The notes beneath the pieces were generated by a model. It did no database searches, had not been told where the DNA came from, and saw nothing but the letters and a program-made list of their open reading frames with translations. Position numbers and translations under genes: made by a program. This document shows, in pieces, positions 7,652 through 16,614 of a DNA stretch of 47,338 nt (position 1 is its first letter; the number at the start of each line of letters is the position of its first letter). The stretch spans positions 1 through 47,338 of the forward strand of contig CALMSO010000002.1 in assembly GCA_937872385.1 (NCBI GenBank), read 5' to 3'. Source of the stretch: an uncultured Saprospiraceae bacterium (GTDB lineage Bacteria; Bacteroidota; Bacteroidia; Chitinophagales; Saprospiraceae).

Positions 7652-8860
7652 ATGAAAATAATAGTAAATGGCTTTTATACATTTTTATTCAGCTATAAAT
7701 GTAAATGCATCCTGTTGCAAAGCCTGTTATTATGCTGTTTTATAAGTTGTCAAAAAGATAAAAATGAAGCTCCCCTTCACATAACCAAATGCACCGACCA
7801 GCAAAGTATTTATGCTTATATAAGGGATTATCATTACCTATCACTCAGTACCCCACTCGGAATACAGGTAGGTGAAGTAAATAAAATAGGCTGGTTGGCA
7901 GACACGATGGTCATTCTTGATAAATTAACTACTGCTATCCATTTATTTAGTAATCATGGCGAATGGATACATACCATTCAGTTGTTGGGCGAGGGGCCGG
8001 GTGAGTTTTCAAGGCTTCTTGATATTGCCATTAATTCTGATGCTATGCAAATTATCGCTTATGATTATGCTGGAAGTAAACTTATGTATTTTTCGAGTAC
8101 AGGCGTACTGCTGAAAGAGCAGCGATTACCATTTGCTTTTTTGGAATTTGAGTATGTAGCACCCAATAGATTTATTTTTTATACCGGCTCTTTGATCAAT
8201 AGCGCTATTCCGGCGATATTTCAAAAACAGCAATTAATTACTACAGATAGCGCTTTCCAGATATTAGATGCTTTTTTTTCGGTTAGACCAGCAGATTTTT
8301 TTAGTGCAAATGACGCGAATGTACTTTTCCGGCAAGGGGACGACATTCTATTTGCTAAAAAACTTGATAATATTATTTATCGGTTTGATGGCAAAACGTG
8401 GGTAAAACATCATGAACTTAATTTACCCGGCAAAAGTATTCCAGTGGACGAGTTAAAGATAAATTCCTTTGAAGATTTCAATGCGTTACTTAAAAAAAAT
8501 GACTATACAGCTTTTTATGGTAGTTTTATAGATAATCAGGATTTTGCCTTATTTACTTTTTATGATGCCAATGGACCTTATTTTGCGATTTATGATAAAA
8601 AAAAGCAACAGGGCTTTTGCTATAATCGGGTTGAGGCAGATTTAAATAATCAGGATGCATTTATGCTGGTTGATTATCCCATTGCTGTTTATCAAAATAA
8701 ATTTGTTGCAGCGCTTGATAGTGATTATATTTACCATACGATACAAGCACTAAAGCATCAACCTCAAGCTTTAGAATTAACCATTCCGGAAGTATTTACC
8801 TCCGCTACACTGTCGTCCAACCCAATTTTGGTGTTTTTTACGCTGGCAAATCCTGAGTAG
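7652..8860 (+). CDS. 6-bladed beta-propeller lipoprotein (second copy)
   Basis: A 402-residue lipoprotein starting at the ATG at 7652; an in-frame TTG at 7616 would add 12 residues in front of the signal peptide and is less likely. The hydrophobic leader ends at CFISC, giving a lipidated Cys33. The motif GEGPGEFSRL (near residue 101) is the hallmark turn of Bacteroidota 6-bladed beta-propeller proteins, and blade-like strand repeats continue through the chain. It resembles the protein encoded at 34-1221 in architecture but is clearly diverged. The substrate or partner is unknown. A near-match to the -7 box with one extra base (TATATTTTG) lies near 7602. Codon use is AT-rich, unlike the lepB gene that follows. 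Confidence 0.75.
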   Translation: MKIIVNGFYTFLFSYKCKCILLQSLLLCCFISCQKDKNEAPLHITKCTDQQSIYAYIRDYHYLSLSTPLGIQVGEVNKIGWLADTMVILDKLTTAIHLFSNHGEWIHTIQLLGEGPGEFSRLLDIAINSDAMQIIAYDYAGSKLMYFSSTGVLLKEQRLPFAFLEFEYVAPNRFIFYTGSLINSAIPAIFQKQQLITTDSAFQILDAFFSVRPADFFSANDANVLFRQGDDILFAKKLDNIIYRFDGKTWVKHHELNLPGKSIPVDELKINSFEDFNALLKKNDYTAFYGSFIDNQDFALFTFYDANGPYFAIYDKKKQQGFCYNRVEADLNNQDAFMLVDYPIAVYQNKFVAALDSDYIYHTIQALKHQPQALELTIPEVFTSATLSSNPILVFFTLANPE

Positions 8861-8961
8861 CGCATGGTGACCAAAAGACTCGAATGCATCCGATCGTTGC
8901 CATTTTACTCCGTTCGCCACGAAACAGGGCAATAATAATCCACTACAAAAGGTTTTTCGTT

Positions 8962-8969
8962 TATATTTG
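8962..8969 (+). promoter_or_regulatory. Bacteroidota -7 box TATATTTG
   Basis: An exact TAnnTTTG match followed by CAGC, 62 bp before the ATG of the signal peptidase gene. No TTG was seen at the -33 spacing. Confidence 0.55.
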
Positions 8970-9031
8970 CAGCGGTTGTCAATTGCTATGGGGCAGTTGG
9001 CGGTGTCTTGTTTGTAACAAAAATACCTGTA

Positions 9032-10630
9032 ATGAGCTTACTCATTTTTCTGATAATCAGTTATATACTCCTCAGTATCAGTCTGTTTTTCGTATTTCCA
9101 AAAGCGGGCGAAGCAGGCTGGAAGGGCTTAGTGCCGGGACTAAATTTTGCGGTCTGGAGCCAGATGGTGGGGCGCAAACCCTGGTATGCCTTGTGGTTGC
9201 TGTTCCCGATTGTCAATTTTTTTATTTATGCCGGTCTGTGCATTGATCTGGTGCGTTCGTTTCGGCATTACAGCTTTTGGGCCAGTGTGCTGGCGGTGAT
9301 TGCCGCGCCATTTTACTTTTTGTACATTGCTTTCAGCCAAACGGAGAAGTACGACGGTCCAACGCTCATCAAGGAGCGCGAGTACCGCAGCCAGCTACAA
9401 GAAGCTCGGGAAGCAGGCAACAAACGCCAGCTTGAGAAGTTGGAAAAAGGAAATCCGTACCGCAAAGGGCAGGTGCGCGAGTGGACCGAAGCCATTATTT
9501 TTGCGGTGTTTGCGGCGGCCTTCATCCGGATGTTTTTGATAGAAGCCTACGTCATTCCTACTTCTTCGATGGAGGATTCGCTGCTGGTGGGCGACTTTCT
9601 TTTTGTTAGCAAGGCGCATTATGGTATTCGGATGCCACAGACAGTGGCGATGGTACCACTTTTGCACAATCGCCTGCCTTTTGGCGCTGGTGAGTCGTAT
9701 TTTAAAAACCCAAGCCTACCCTACCGACGGCTGGCGGCGCTGGAAAGTATTGACCGCAATGATTTGATCGTTTTTAACTATCCGGAAGGCGATAGCGTCT
9801 ATGTTTTTCCGGAGCGCACCTGGAGCGTATATGACTATCGCCGGGGCAGCGTGTCGCCGGTGCGTACCCAGCAGATCAAGACCGGCCGCGCCAAATTGGT
9901 CGTGCGCCCAATGGATAAAAAAGATCATTACATCAAACGATGTGTGGCCATAGCCGGCGATACCGTGGAAATCCGCGACCGGCAGCTTTATCTCAATGGT
10001 CAGAAGGCGCAGAATCCTGGCAAGATGGAGTTCATGTACACCGTAGAGACGCCCAATCCCAACCTCAACTTGCGCAACTTTTCGGACTGGGGTATTTCTA
10101 CAGAGGATGTCATCAGCCCGCCACCCGGTATGATATTAATACTAACCGATGAACAACGGCAAAAGGTGGAAGCCATGGACGAAGGCATCCGTGCCACGCC
10201 CTTGGATATGAGCAGATTAGATGGCGGCAGCCGCTTGTTTCCGCACGATCCGGTGCATTATCCCAATTGGACAGTGGACAATTTTGGGCCCGTGTGGATA
10301 CCCAAAAAAGGCGTGACCATTCAGCTTACGCCCAAAAACATTGCTATGTACCAACGGGCGATTAGCGTGTATGAAGGCAATACCTTAGAAGAGCGCGACG
10401 ACCGCTTTTTTATCAATGGTAAAGAAACAGACCAATATACTTTCAAAATGGACTATTACTGGGCTATGGGCGACAACCGGCACAACTCCGAAGACTCCCG
10501 CGTGTGGGGCTTCGTACCGGAAGATCATATTGTCGGCAAGCCTTTGTTTATCTGGTTTTCGCTCAAGGAGGGGCAGTTTGCCAAAGGCATCAACTGGAAG
10601 CGGATTTTTACTTCGGCTGCCAAAAAATAA
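9032..10630 (+). CDS. lepB: Signal peptidase I
   Basis: A 532-residue membrane-bound signal peptidase I, which cleaves signal peptides from exported preproteins. The start is the ATG at 9032; a TTG eight codons upstream is in frame but less likely. Residues 1-105 are an extra N-terminal module of about three or four membrane segments (DUF5684-like), common in Bacteroidota LepB. The catalytic part follows a further membrane anchor at about 152-170: box B PTSSME with Ser179, box D YIKRCVAIAGD with Lys302, and box E MGDNRHNSEDSR at 479-490. About 120 residues between boxes B and D and 170 between D and E make the periplasmic domain much larger than in E. coli. The gene has its own promoter box and is followed by two tandem terminators, so it is probably transcribed alone. 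Confidence 0.95.
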   Translation: MSLLIFLIISYILLSISLFFVFPKAGEAGWKGLVPGLNFAVWSQMVGRKPWYALWLLFPIVNFFIYAGLCIDLVRSFRHYSFWASVLAVIAAPFYFLYIAFSQTEKYDGPTLIKEREYRSQLQEAREAGNKRQLEKLEKGNPYRKGQVREWTEAIIFAVFAAAFIRMFLIEAYVIPTSSMEDSLLVGDFLFVSKAHYGIRMPQTVAMVPLLHNRLPFGAGESYFKNPSLPYRRLAALESIDRNDLIVFNYPEGDSVYVFPERTWSVYDYRRGSVSPVRTQQIKTGRAKLVVRPMDKKDHYIKRCVAIAGDTVEIRDRQLYLNGQKAQNPGKMEFMYTVETPNPNLNLRNFSDWGISTEDVISPPPGMILILTDEQRQKVEAMDEGIRATPLDMSRLDGGSRLFPHDPVHYPNWTVDNFGPVWIPKKGVTIQLTPKNIAMYQRAISVYEGNTLEERDDRFFINGKETDQYTFKMDYYWAMGDNRHNSEDSRVWGFVPEDHIVGKPLFIWFSLKEGQFAKGINWKRIFTSAAKK

Positions 10631-10655
10631 GCCCTTTGCCAACACTTGAATACAA

Positions 10656-10691
10656 CAGAGGCTATGCGCAAACTTTCCCGCATAGCCTTTG
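10656..10691 (+). terminator. Intrinsic terminator after lepB
   Basis: A hairpin with a long stem (AGGCTATGCG pairing with CGCATAGCCT, extended outward by CAG/TTG) and a 10-base loop, followed by a T-rich stretch (TTTGTTTATTTG). It starts 26 bp after the lepB stop. Confidence 0.8.
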
Positions 10692-10715
10692 TTTATTTGG
10701 GTATAAAACCGACGG

Positions 10716-10748
10716 AATCCATTTTTTTCAGAGAAAATGGATTTTTTT
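10716..10748 (+). terminator. Second, tandem terminator after lepB
   Basis: AATCCATTTT at 10716-10725 pairs with AAAATGGATT at 10734-10743 around an 8-base loop, and a run of Ts follows directly. It backs up the first terminator 25 bp upstream and isolates lepB from the amidase gene. Confidence 0.7.
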
Positions 10749-10752
10749 ATTC

Positions 10753-10760
10753 TAAATTTG
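10753..10760 (+). promoter_or_regulatory. Bacteroidota -7 box TAAATTTG
   Basis: An exact TAnnTTTG match directly after the tandem terminators and 119 bp before the amidase start. It is a plausible promoter for the amidase gene. No -33 TTG was seen. Confidence 0.45.
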
Positions 10761-10878
10761 GTGTCTGTCTTTTTTTTTCAACAAGGAGAAGTAATTTTAT
10801 TTGTAAAAAAACAAGCGTACCACTTTTGATTGCAATATCATAACAACCCGTTTAAGACCATTCAAAACCGGAACTACC

Positions 10879-11847
10879 ATGTTTGCAAAATTTATCAGCG
10901 CCATTAAATCCATGTTTGCCACTTTGTTTGGCAGCAGCAAGAACGAGCCGGCCCAACCTGAAACACCGCGCCCGCGCCCCGATAAGCCCACCGAAAACCA
11001 ATGGCCACAGGACGCCGCCGAGGTAGCCGCCGATACAGTCGTCATCGTAACGAACGAAATGGATACGGTCGTGCTGCCGCCAACGCCTACTGGCAAGGAT
11101 AAAGAAGACTTCGACAAGGATATTTTTGCTGAGGAAACCACTCCGGCGCCTGCACCCACACCGGTACCGCCCGTCACTCCGCCCACCCCAGCTACGCCTG
11201 CGCCAGCACCATCTGCACCAGCGGCGCGCAAACAACGCTATCTGTGGTGTTTGGACAATGGCCACGGCAGCCGTACGCCCGGCAAGCGCTCGCCTGAATT
11301 TGAATTTGGCGGCAAAACCGTTCGGCTATTGGAATACGAATTTAACCGCGACATTGTCAGACGCATGATAGAACGCCTTGAAAAAGAGGGAATTAAATAT
11401 TACAATGTAGTGCCAGAAGTGGACATTGACGACTTCCTGCAAGGCCGCGTAGATCGGGCCAACAACAAGCGCTCCAGCATCCCGAAGATCTATGTTTCCA
11501 TTCACGCCAATGCTTCGCAAGCCGCGAACCTCAACACCTGGGGTGCCGACAGCGCCAGCGGCATCGAAACCTGGCACCACGCCAATAGCGCCATTGGCCG
11601 CAAAACGGCCGCCATTTTCCAGCGCCACATAGTAGAAAAAACCGGCTTTCGCAACCGCCACCTGAAAACCACCGAGCAGCTCAACCTTTTTGTGCTGCGC
11701 CGCACCAATATGCCCGCCATTCTTACCGAAAACGGTTTTTATAACAACCGCCGCGAGGCCGTGGAGCTGATGAAAGACGAGGTGCGCCAAAAAATTGCCG
11801 ACGCACACGTTGAAGCTATCCTCGAAATCGAAAAAAATGGTTTGTAA
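10879..11847 (+). CDS. N-acetylmuramoyl-L-alanine amidase (Amidase_3)
   Basis: A 322-residue zinc amidase that would cut the bond between N-acetylmuramic acid and the stem peptide of peptidoglycan. The C-terminal catalytic domain (about residues 119-320) shows the Amidase_3 ligands: His129 in DNGHGS, Glu152 in the EYEFN segment, His209 in SIHANAS and the catalytic Glu284 in LTENGF. Residues 1-26 are amphipathic rather than a classical signal peptide, and residues about 86-115 are a Pro/Ala/Thr-rich linker. The absence of a clear export signal is unusual for a cell-wall hydrolase and leaves open a phage-lysin-like or non-classically exported enzyme. No phage genes are nearby. It is flanked by a promoter box upstream and a T9SS cargo gene downstream. 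Confidence 0.85.
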   Translation: MFAKFISAIKSMFATLFGSSKNEPAQPETPRPRPDKPTENQWPQDAAEVAADTVVIVTNEMDTVVLPPTPTGKDKEDFDKDIFAEETTPAPAPTPVPPVTPPTPATPAPAPSAPAARKQRYLWCLDNGHGSRTPGKRSPEFEFGGKTVRLLEYEFNRDIVRRMIERLEKEGIKYYNVVPEVDIDDFLQGRVDRANNKRSSIPKIYVSIHANASQAANLNTWGADSASGIETWHHANSAIGRKTAAIFQRHIVEKTGFRNRHLKTTEQLNLFVLRRTNMPAILTENGFYNNRREAVELMKDEVRQKIADAHVEAILEIEKNGL

Positions 11848-11928
11848 CCTATTTTAATCTAAAAACAATCCGTTTACCTCACTGGCAAAATTCAAAAATT
11901 TCCAAAACCAGAAAACAAAGTCCCTAAA

Positions 11929-13365
11929 ATGCACCATTCTACCCGACTATACTGGCTCGCCATGCTGTTGTTTTTCAATACAGGACTGCGGGCGCAGCAA
12001 TTGATTAGCTTTGAATCCAAAGGCACGATTTCCCTCGCCGAATTAGCCGCTGAATTTGGCCCTTTAGTGCAAAATGGCGTTGTAATGTATAAAATCCGCT
12101 ACACCACCCCCGACGTGCAAGGCGTGCTGGATACCGCTTCGGGGCTGCTCTTGATACCCGATGTGCCCGACCGAATTTTCCCCTTGGCCTGCGTCCAGCA
12201 TGGTACCGTTAGTGCTAAAGATGATGTGCCTTCTAACCTGCGCGGCGGCTACGAATTGGGCGTAGCTTTTGCAGCGTTGGGCTATGTGGCGGCTATGCCC
12301 GACTTTCTGGGGTTGGGCGATTCGCGCGGTTTTCACCCTTATGTACACGCCGATTCTGAGGCCTCGGCCTCCGTGGATATGCTGCTGGCGGTACAAACGC
12401 TCGCTGAGGAAAGCGACTTGCTGACGCTCAACGATCAACTTTTCATCACCGGTTACTCGCAGGGCGGCCATGCGGGCATGGCGCTGCATCGAGAGCTGGA
12501 GCTGAACCAAAACGGATTGTTTAATATTGCTGCGGCCGCCCACCTGTCAGGTCCTTACAGCATTTCGGGTGTGATGCGCGACCTTTTCCTCGGCGAAGAG
12601 CCCTATTTTTTTCCGGCTTACGTGGCTTTCACGCTGCTTTCTTACAATTTAGTGTATGGTTTGTACGACCAATTGGAGGACGTCATGCGCCCCGAATATG
12701 TAGCATTGGTAGCACAATACCTCGAAGGCACTGTAGATTTGAACGCCTTGAATAGCCAACTCATTGAGCAGTTAGAAACCGATTTTGGGGCATCTATTGC
12801 CCGAAATATGTTCCAAGACAGCATTTTAACCGAAATTATTACCAATCCCGAACATCCGTTCAACGCTGCATTGCGCGATAATGATGTGTATGAATGGTCC
12901 CCAGAGGTGCCTACGCGTTTGTTTTATTGCCGCGCCGATGATCAGGTGCCGTTTCGCAACAGCGTGCTTGCCGATTCGGTCATGAATATGCTGGGAGCAC
13001 TTGATTTACAAGCGATTGATGTCAATACCAACGCCGATCATGGCGGATGTATTTTTCCAGCTGTTTTGAATACGATATTTTTTTTCGCGCCATACCAGAT
13101 GGTGGCTACGAATGTGACCGATTGGGCGGCCACGCTACCCGATATCCGGCTGTATCCGAATCCAGCCGCCGATTTTATCGTGTTGGAAAACGCACCCGAT
13201 GCCGCTTTGGTGCAGATTTTCGATTTGAATGGCCGCGTCCATTTCAGTACTCGCACCCGTTCGGACAATCCGACCATTTCGCTGCCAAAATTGCCGCAGG
13301 GTATGTACGCCGTCCGCGTGGCCGCTGAAAACGGCACCTGGACTGGCAAAATGATTGTGCGCTGA
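11929..13365 (+). CDS. T9SS-exported alpha/beta hydrolase (lipase-like)
   Basis: A 478-residue secreted protein. The signal peptide covers about residues 1-22 (LRAQ-Q). The hydrolase domain, of the secretory lipase/prolyl-oligopeptidase-like type, has the nucleophile Ser177 in GYSQGG, a probable Asp in CRADDQVPF and a His in NADHGGC. Residues from about 402 on are a type A T9SS sorting domain: LYPNPA start, IFDLNGR middle, LPQGMYAVRV and a basic end. The protein should therefore cross the outer membrane through the type IX system and be attached to the surface or released. Its substrate is unknown. The gene converges with the amidohydrolase gene, with only 3 bp between their stop codons and no room for a terminator. 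Confidence 0.88.
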   Translation: MHHSTRLYWLAMLLFFNTGLRAQQLISFESKGTISLAELAAEFGPLVQNGVVMYKIRYTTPDVQGVLDTASGLLLIPDVPDRIFPLACVQHGTVSAKDDVPSNLRGGYELGVAFAALGYVAAMPDFLGLGDSRGFHPYVHADSEASASVDMLLAVQTLAEESDLLTLNDQLFITGYSQGGHAGMALHRELELNQNGLFNIAAAAHLSGPYSISGVMRDLFLGEEPYFFPAYVAFTLLSYNLVYGLYDQLEDVMRPEYVALVAQYLEGTVDLNALNSQLIEQLETDFGASIARNMFQDSILTEIITNPEHPFNAALRDNDVYEWSPEVPTRLFYCRADDQVPFRNSVLADSVMNMLGALDLQAIDVNTNADHGGCIFPAVLNTIFFFAPYQMVATNVTDWAATLPDIRLYPNPAADFIVLENAPDAALVQIFDLNGRVHFSTRTRSDNPTISLPKLPQGMYAVRVAAENGTWTGKMIVR

Positions 13366-13368
13366 TAC

Positions 13369-14544
13369 TCAGATCAGTCGTTGTACTTGCGTATCGGCTT
13401 TCAGTTGCAAACCGGTGTCGAGATTGAGCAGATTCAATCCCGGCGTCTTGCCTACTTCGATGCTGCCGAAATCGGCCTCAAAGCCCAGCGCTTCCGCCCC
13501 GTTGAGCGTAGCCCAGCGCAGCAGCGTTTCAAAAGGCACGTAAGATTGGTAGCGCGCAATGGTTTTTATTTCTTCCAGCACCGAAAGCTGCCAGTTTGAA
13601 GTCAGGCTGTCCGTTCCGATGGTCATGCGGGCTTTATTGTCTATAAAATGTTGATACAGCGGCAGCCGATTTTCGATGTACAAATTCGCGTTAGCACAGG
13701 TAGCCCAATACACACGGTCGCTCCAAGCCTGCGCCGCCTGAATGTCGGGCGGGGTAGTCATGGTATTGTGTACAAACAAGTTGCGATTGCGCGGATTCAA
13801 ATGCGCCAGTGCATAGTGAATAGACGTGCTGCCGGTAGGCTGAAAATGCTCGATTGGGAAGCCGAAAGTTTTGTAAAATTCGAGAAAATCGCCCGTTTTA
13901 TTCAGAAAAAAAGCATCCTCGTGCGGCGTTTCCTGGTTGTGAATGCTGACGGTAGCCTCGTCGTCGTTGAGTGCGCGGATGCGCCGGAACAAGCCCTCCG
14001 TCACGGTATAGGGCGCGTGCGGCACCACACTTTTGCGATTGCCCTGCGCCGTGCTTTGGCTTTCATACACCGCTTGGTAGTCGTTGAAGCTCTTCTCTGT
14101 CCAGCTATCTTGCAGAAAATCAAACATTTCTACAAAGGTATAATAACGAATCTTGCTGCGATTTTTCTGCGCGGCGGTATCTGGCTTGTTGGAAATATCA
14201 CCTACGGCCACGATGCCTGCCTCGTACATCTCGCGGTCGGCGCGCTCAATGGCGTCTAAGATTTCCTCCATTGGAATGTCGCGGAAATTGACCACCGTTT
14301 TCAAAAACGGCAGCAGCCCAGTGCCCGTATCGGCTTTGCCCTTCATGTGCGAGAGCTCGAGGTGGCAATGCGTATTGACAAAACCCGGCACAATGACGCC
14401 CCGCCTTACATCCACCGTAGCCAAGTCATGCTGGTCGCGGCGGTCTATTTGTATAATTTTCCCTTGATCATCGGTGATGACGACCCCCTCGCGCACCGGC
14501 GCGGCACTCACAGGAAAGACGATATCGGCGCTGAATTTTTTCAT
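13369..14544 (-). CDS. Amidohydrolase family deaminase/hydrolase
   Basis: A 391-residue cytosolic metal-dependent hydrolase, starting at the ATG at 14542-14544 (MKKFSADIVF); 18 additional in-frame codons upstream are not family-like. The TIM-barrel metal-binding motif is HCHLELSH (His59, His61). Further ligand candidates are His176 in VPHAPYT, His202 in SIHNQET and Asp312 in GTDSLTSN. This layout fits the ATZ/TRZ-type deaminase branch, which includes S-adenosylhomocysteine, guanine and aminofutalosine deaminases. An aminofutalosine deaminase (MqnX) role in menaquinone synthesis is attractive because a UbiA-type prenyltransferase lies 9 kb away, but nothing here proves it. The stop nearly abuts that of the convergent hydrolase gene. 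Confidence 0.8.
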   Translation of the reverse strand: MKKFSADIVFPVSAAPVREGVVITDDQGKIIQIDRRDQHDLATVDVRRGVIVPGFVNTHCHLELSHMKGKADTGTGLLPFLKTVVNFRDIPMEEILDAIERADREMYEAGIVAVGDISNKPDTAAQKNRSKIRYYTFVEMFDFLQDSWTEKSFNDYQAVYESQSTAQGNRKSVVPHAPYTVTEGLFRRIRALNDDEATVSIHNQETPHEDAFFLNKTGDFLEFYKTFGFPIEHFQPTGSTSIHYALAHLNPRNRNLFVHNTMTTPPDIQAAQAWSDRVYWATCANANLYIENRLPLYQHFIDNKARMTIGTDSLTSNWQLSVLEEIKTIARYQSYVPFETLLRWATLNGAEALGFEADFGSIEVGKTPGLNLLNLDTGLQLKADTQVQRLI

Positions 14545-14778
14545 TTGCAATACTTTTGGCGCGAAAATAGCGAATTTTCTGAAAGCTTGAAAGACCACTT
14601 GGATATATAGCCGCTTTTCGTTATTTTTATGCTGATAGAAGCCTAATACTATTTTTCAAAAAATAAAAAACATTCATTTTCTGATTATCAAAACATCCAA
14701 GCAATTCCAATTAGCCAATAACAATATCCCATTATTTATGCCTTTAAGAAGACTATTATACAAGATTAGTAAAAACAA

Positions 14779-15357
14779 ATGGAGCCGATTAGACAAATAA
14801 TGACACAGATGATTAATGTTTCGGAAGAGGAGCTAAATGATTTCCTCAGCCAGACCTTTATCAAAACATTTAAACGCCAAGAAACCCTTAGCCGACCGAA
14901 TGCTATACCCAATGAAATATTCTTTATTAACAAAGGACTCATTAGGGTTTTGATTACTGATAATAAAGGTACAGAGCATACGATTCACTTTGCCTTAGAA
15001 AATCAATTTATTTCGGATTATTCCAATTTTATGCAAAAGCAACCTTCATTTTACACTTTACAAGCACTTGAAGAAACGCAGGTGGTCGTTTTGCCTCGCG
15101 CTGCTATCGAATGGGGCTACAAACACTTGGCTCAAGGAGATAAAATGGGGCGCCTCATTGCCGAATATTACTTTATCTATCAAGATAATCGCATTAAAAA
15201 TAGCTATGCCCGAACGCCAAAACAGCGTTATGATAGTATCACCGAAGTGTTTCCAAATATCCACAACCGTGTTCCTCAACATATGATTGCTTCCTATTTG
15301 GGCATCACCCCCGTGCATCTGAGCCGACTAAAAAAAATGAAAACCCCGAAAGTCTAA
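14779..15357 (+). CDS. Crp/Fnr family transcriptional regulator
   Basis: A 192-residue regulator with an N-terminal cyclic-nucleotide-binding-like beta-roll (about residues 20-115, including FFINKGLIRVL) and a long dimer helix. The C-terminal winged helix-turn-helix is short, with IASYLGITPVHLSRLKK as the recognition region. This matches the numerous Bacteroidota Crp-like regulators that lack residues for cAMP binding; the ligand is unknown. It opens a same-strand AT-rich cluster with an SRPBCC-DinB protein (70 bp downstream) and a short-chain dehydrogenase, and probably controls them. The 234-bp region upstream shows no exact -7 box. Confidence 0.85.
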   Translation: MEPIRQIMTQMINVSEEELNDFLSQTFIKTFKRQETLSRPNAIPNEIFFINKGLIRVLITDNKGTEHTIHFALENQFISDYSNFMQKQPSFYTLQALEETQVVVLPRAAIEWGYKHLAQGDKMGRLIAEYYFIYQDNRIKNSYARTPKQRYDSITEVFPNIHNRVPQHMIASYLGITPVHLSRLKKMKTPKV

Positions 15358-15426
15358 ACAAATGTTATCGTTTCATCCCTTCTAATATACGGAACTTTGC
15401 ATTATAATTTTTAAAACAAAATTGTA

Positions 15427-16581
15427 ATGGCAAAATTCATCTTCTCATTTACCTTATTCGTTTCAGCATTTGCTGTTTTTTCACAGCAAAATAACTCGGA
15501 AAAAATCAATACTTCTGCCAACGACAGAGTAATTAAAACTAAAAAATATAATGAAGAGACCAATTTAATTTATTGGCCTGAAAAATTCGACCCCAAAATT
15601 GCAAAGTTTTATGTTTATAATGAAATTGATATAAATGCTTCGCCCGAAACAGTTTGGAATATCCTCATAGATGCTACAAAATGGCACACTTTTTATAAAG
15701 GCGTAGAAGAACCCGTTGAAATATTGGATGATTTCACCCAAGTTTTGGCGAATAATGTATCATTTAGTCTAAAAACAATGGGTATTAAACTAAGCCCAAC
15801 TATAAAAGAATTTATACCTTATGAACGAATGGCTTGGGAAGTAAATGCAAAAAATATACAAGCTTATCACGCTTGGTTAATCGTTCCTACGGACTCCGGC
15901 TGCAGGCTCATCACACCAGAATCGCAAAACGGTTTTTTAACCTTTTTACAAAAAGTATTTCAACCCAATAAATTGCTCAATCTACACGAACATTGGCTAT
16001 CCGTTATAAAAGCAAGAGCTGAAGAAACCACCTCTCAGTTGACCAATTCTGAAAAGTCTGAAATGAAACAAATACTTCATCAATCGCTGCTTACATTTAA
16101 TAATATGGTAAATAATTTATCAGCTGCTCAATTAAATTTTAGGGCAGCACCCAATAACTGGTCTATAGCAGAGTGCATAGAGCATATCACTTTAGCCGAA
16201 ATGGAATTTCCTAAAATACTGGAGCGTGCGCTGCAAAAGCCCGCCAGCCCTGAAATGCGAACAAAAATTAAAATTAAAGATGATGAAATTCGTCCGAAAA
16301 TGATTTCCGAAAAATGGAAAGCTAAAAGTCCTGAAATTTTTAAGCCTTCCAATGCATTTTCATCCGTAGAAGAAACGGTTACAATATTTCGAAGACAACG
16401 AAACGACACTATTGCTTATATAGAAAACACAAAGGATGATTTAAGAAATCATTTTTGGGAACATCCATTAACTAAAACCATTGATTTATATCAAACGCTT
16501 ATTTTGATGTCAGCTCATACTGAAAGGCATATTAATCAAATTGAGCAAATCAAAATACATCCGAACTTTCCTAAGTTATGA
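15427..16581 (+). CDS. Exported SRPBCC-DinB fusion protein
   Basis: A 384-residue protein with a signal peptide (residues 1-19, AVFS-Q). Residues about 62-200 are an SRPBCC (START/polyketide cyclase-like) hydrophobic-ligand fold, with the usual INASPETVWNIL start and an FIPYERMAWE core. Residues about 213-378 are a DinB_2-like four-helix bundle with the three metal-binding His positions (His253 in IEHI; His364 and His368 in AHTERH). Both are normally separate cytosolic single-domain proteins; DinB-like proteins include thiol transferases and uncharacterised metalloenzymes. Here the pair is fused and carries a signal peptide. The gene is 33 bp upstream of the dehydrogenase gene, so the two are probably co-transcribed. 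The function is unknown. Confidence 0.8.
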   Translation: MAKFIFSFTLFVSAFAVFSQQNNSEKINTSANDRVIKTKKYNEETNLIYWPEKFDPKIAKFYVYNEIDINASPETVWNILIDATKWHTFYKGVEEPVEILDDFTQVLANNVSFSLKTMGIKLSPTIKEFIPYERMAWEVNAKNIQAYHAWLIVPTDSGCRLITPESQNGFLTFLQKVFQPNKLLNLHEHWLSVIKARAEETTSQLTNSEKSEMKQILHQSLLTFNNMVNNLSAAQLNFRAAPNNWSIAECIEHITLAEMEFPKILERALQKPASPEMRTKIKIKDDEIRPKMISEKWKAKSPEIFKPSNAFSSVEETVTIFRRQRNDTIAYIENTKDDLRNHFWEHPLTKTIDLYQTLILMSAHTERHINQIEQIKIHPNFPKL

Positions 16582-16614
16582 TGCTATTTATGAATGAACT
16601 AAAAATAAAGAAAA

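Noticed and set aside
8870..9031. A tRNA-like CTCGAAT segment before lepB
   Set aside because: The flanking bases do not form acceptor, D or anticodon arms.
13648..14259. A plus-strand frame opposite the amidohydrolase gene
   Set aside because: The minus strand carries metal-binding motifs of a known superfamily; the other frame is a shadow.
13369..14544. Firm assignment of the amidohydrolase as aminofutalosine deaminase MqnX
   Set aside because: Motifs are shared with several deaminase families and no other futalosine-pathway gene except a possible prenyltransferase is in the window.
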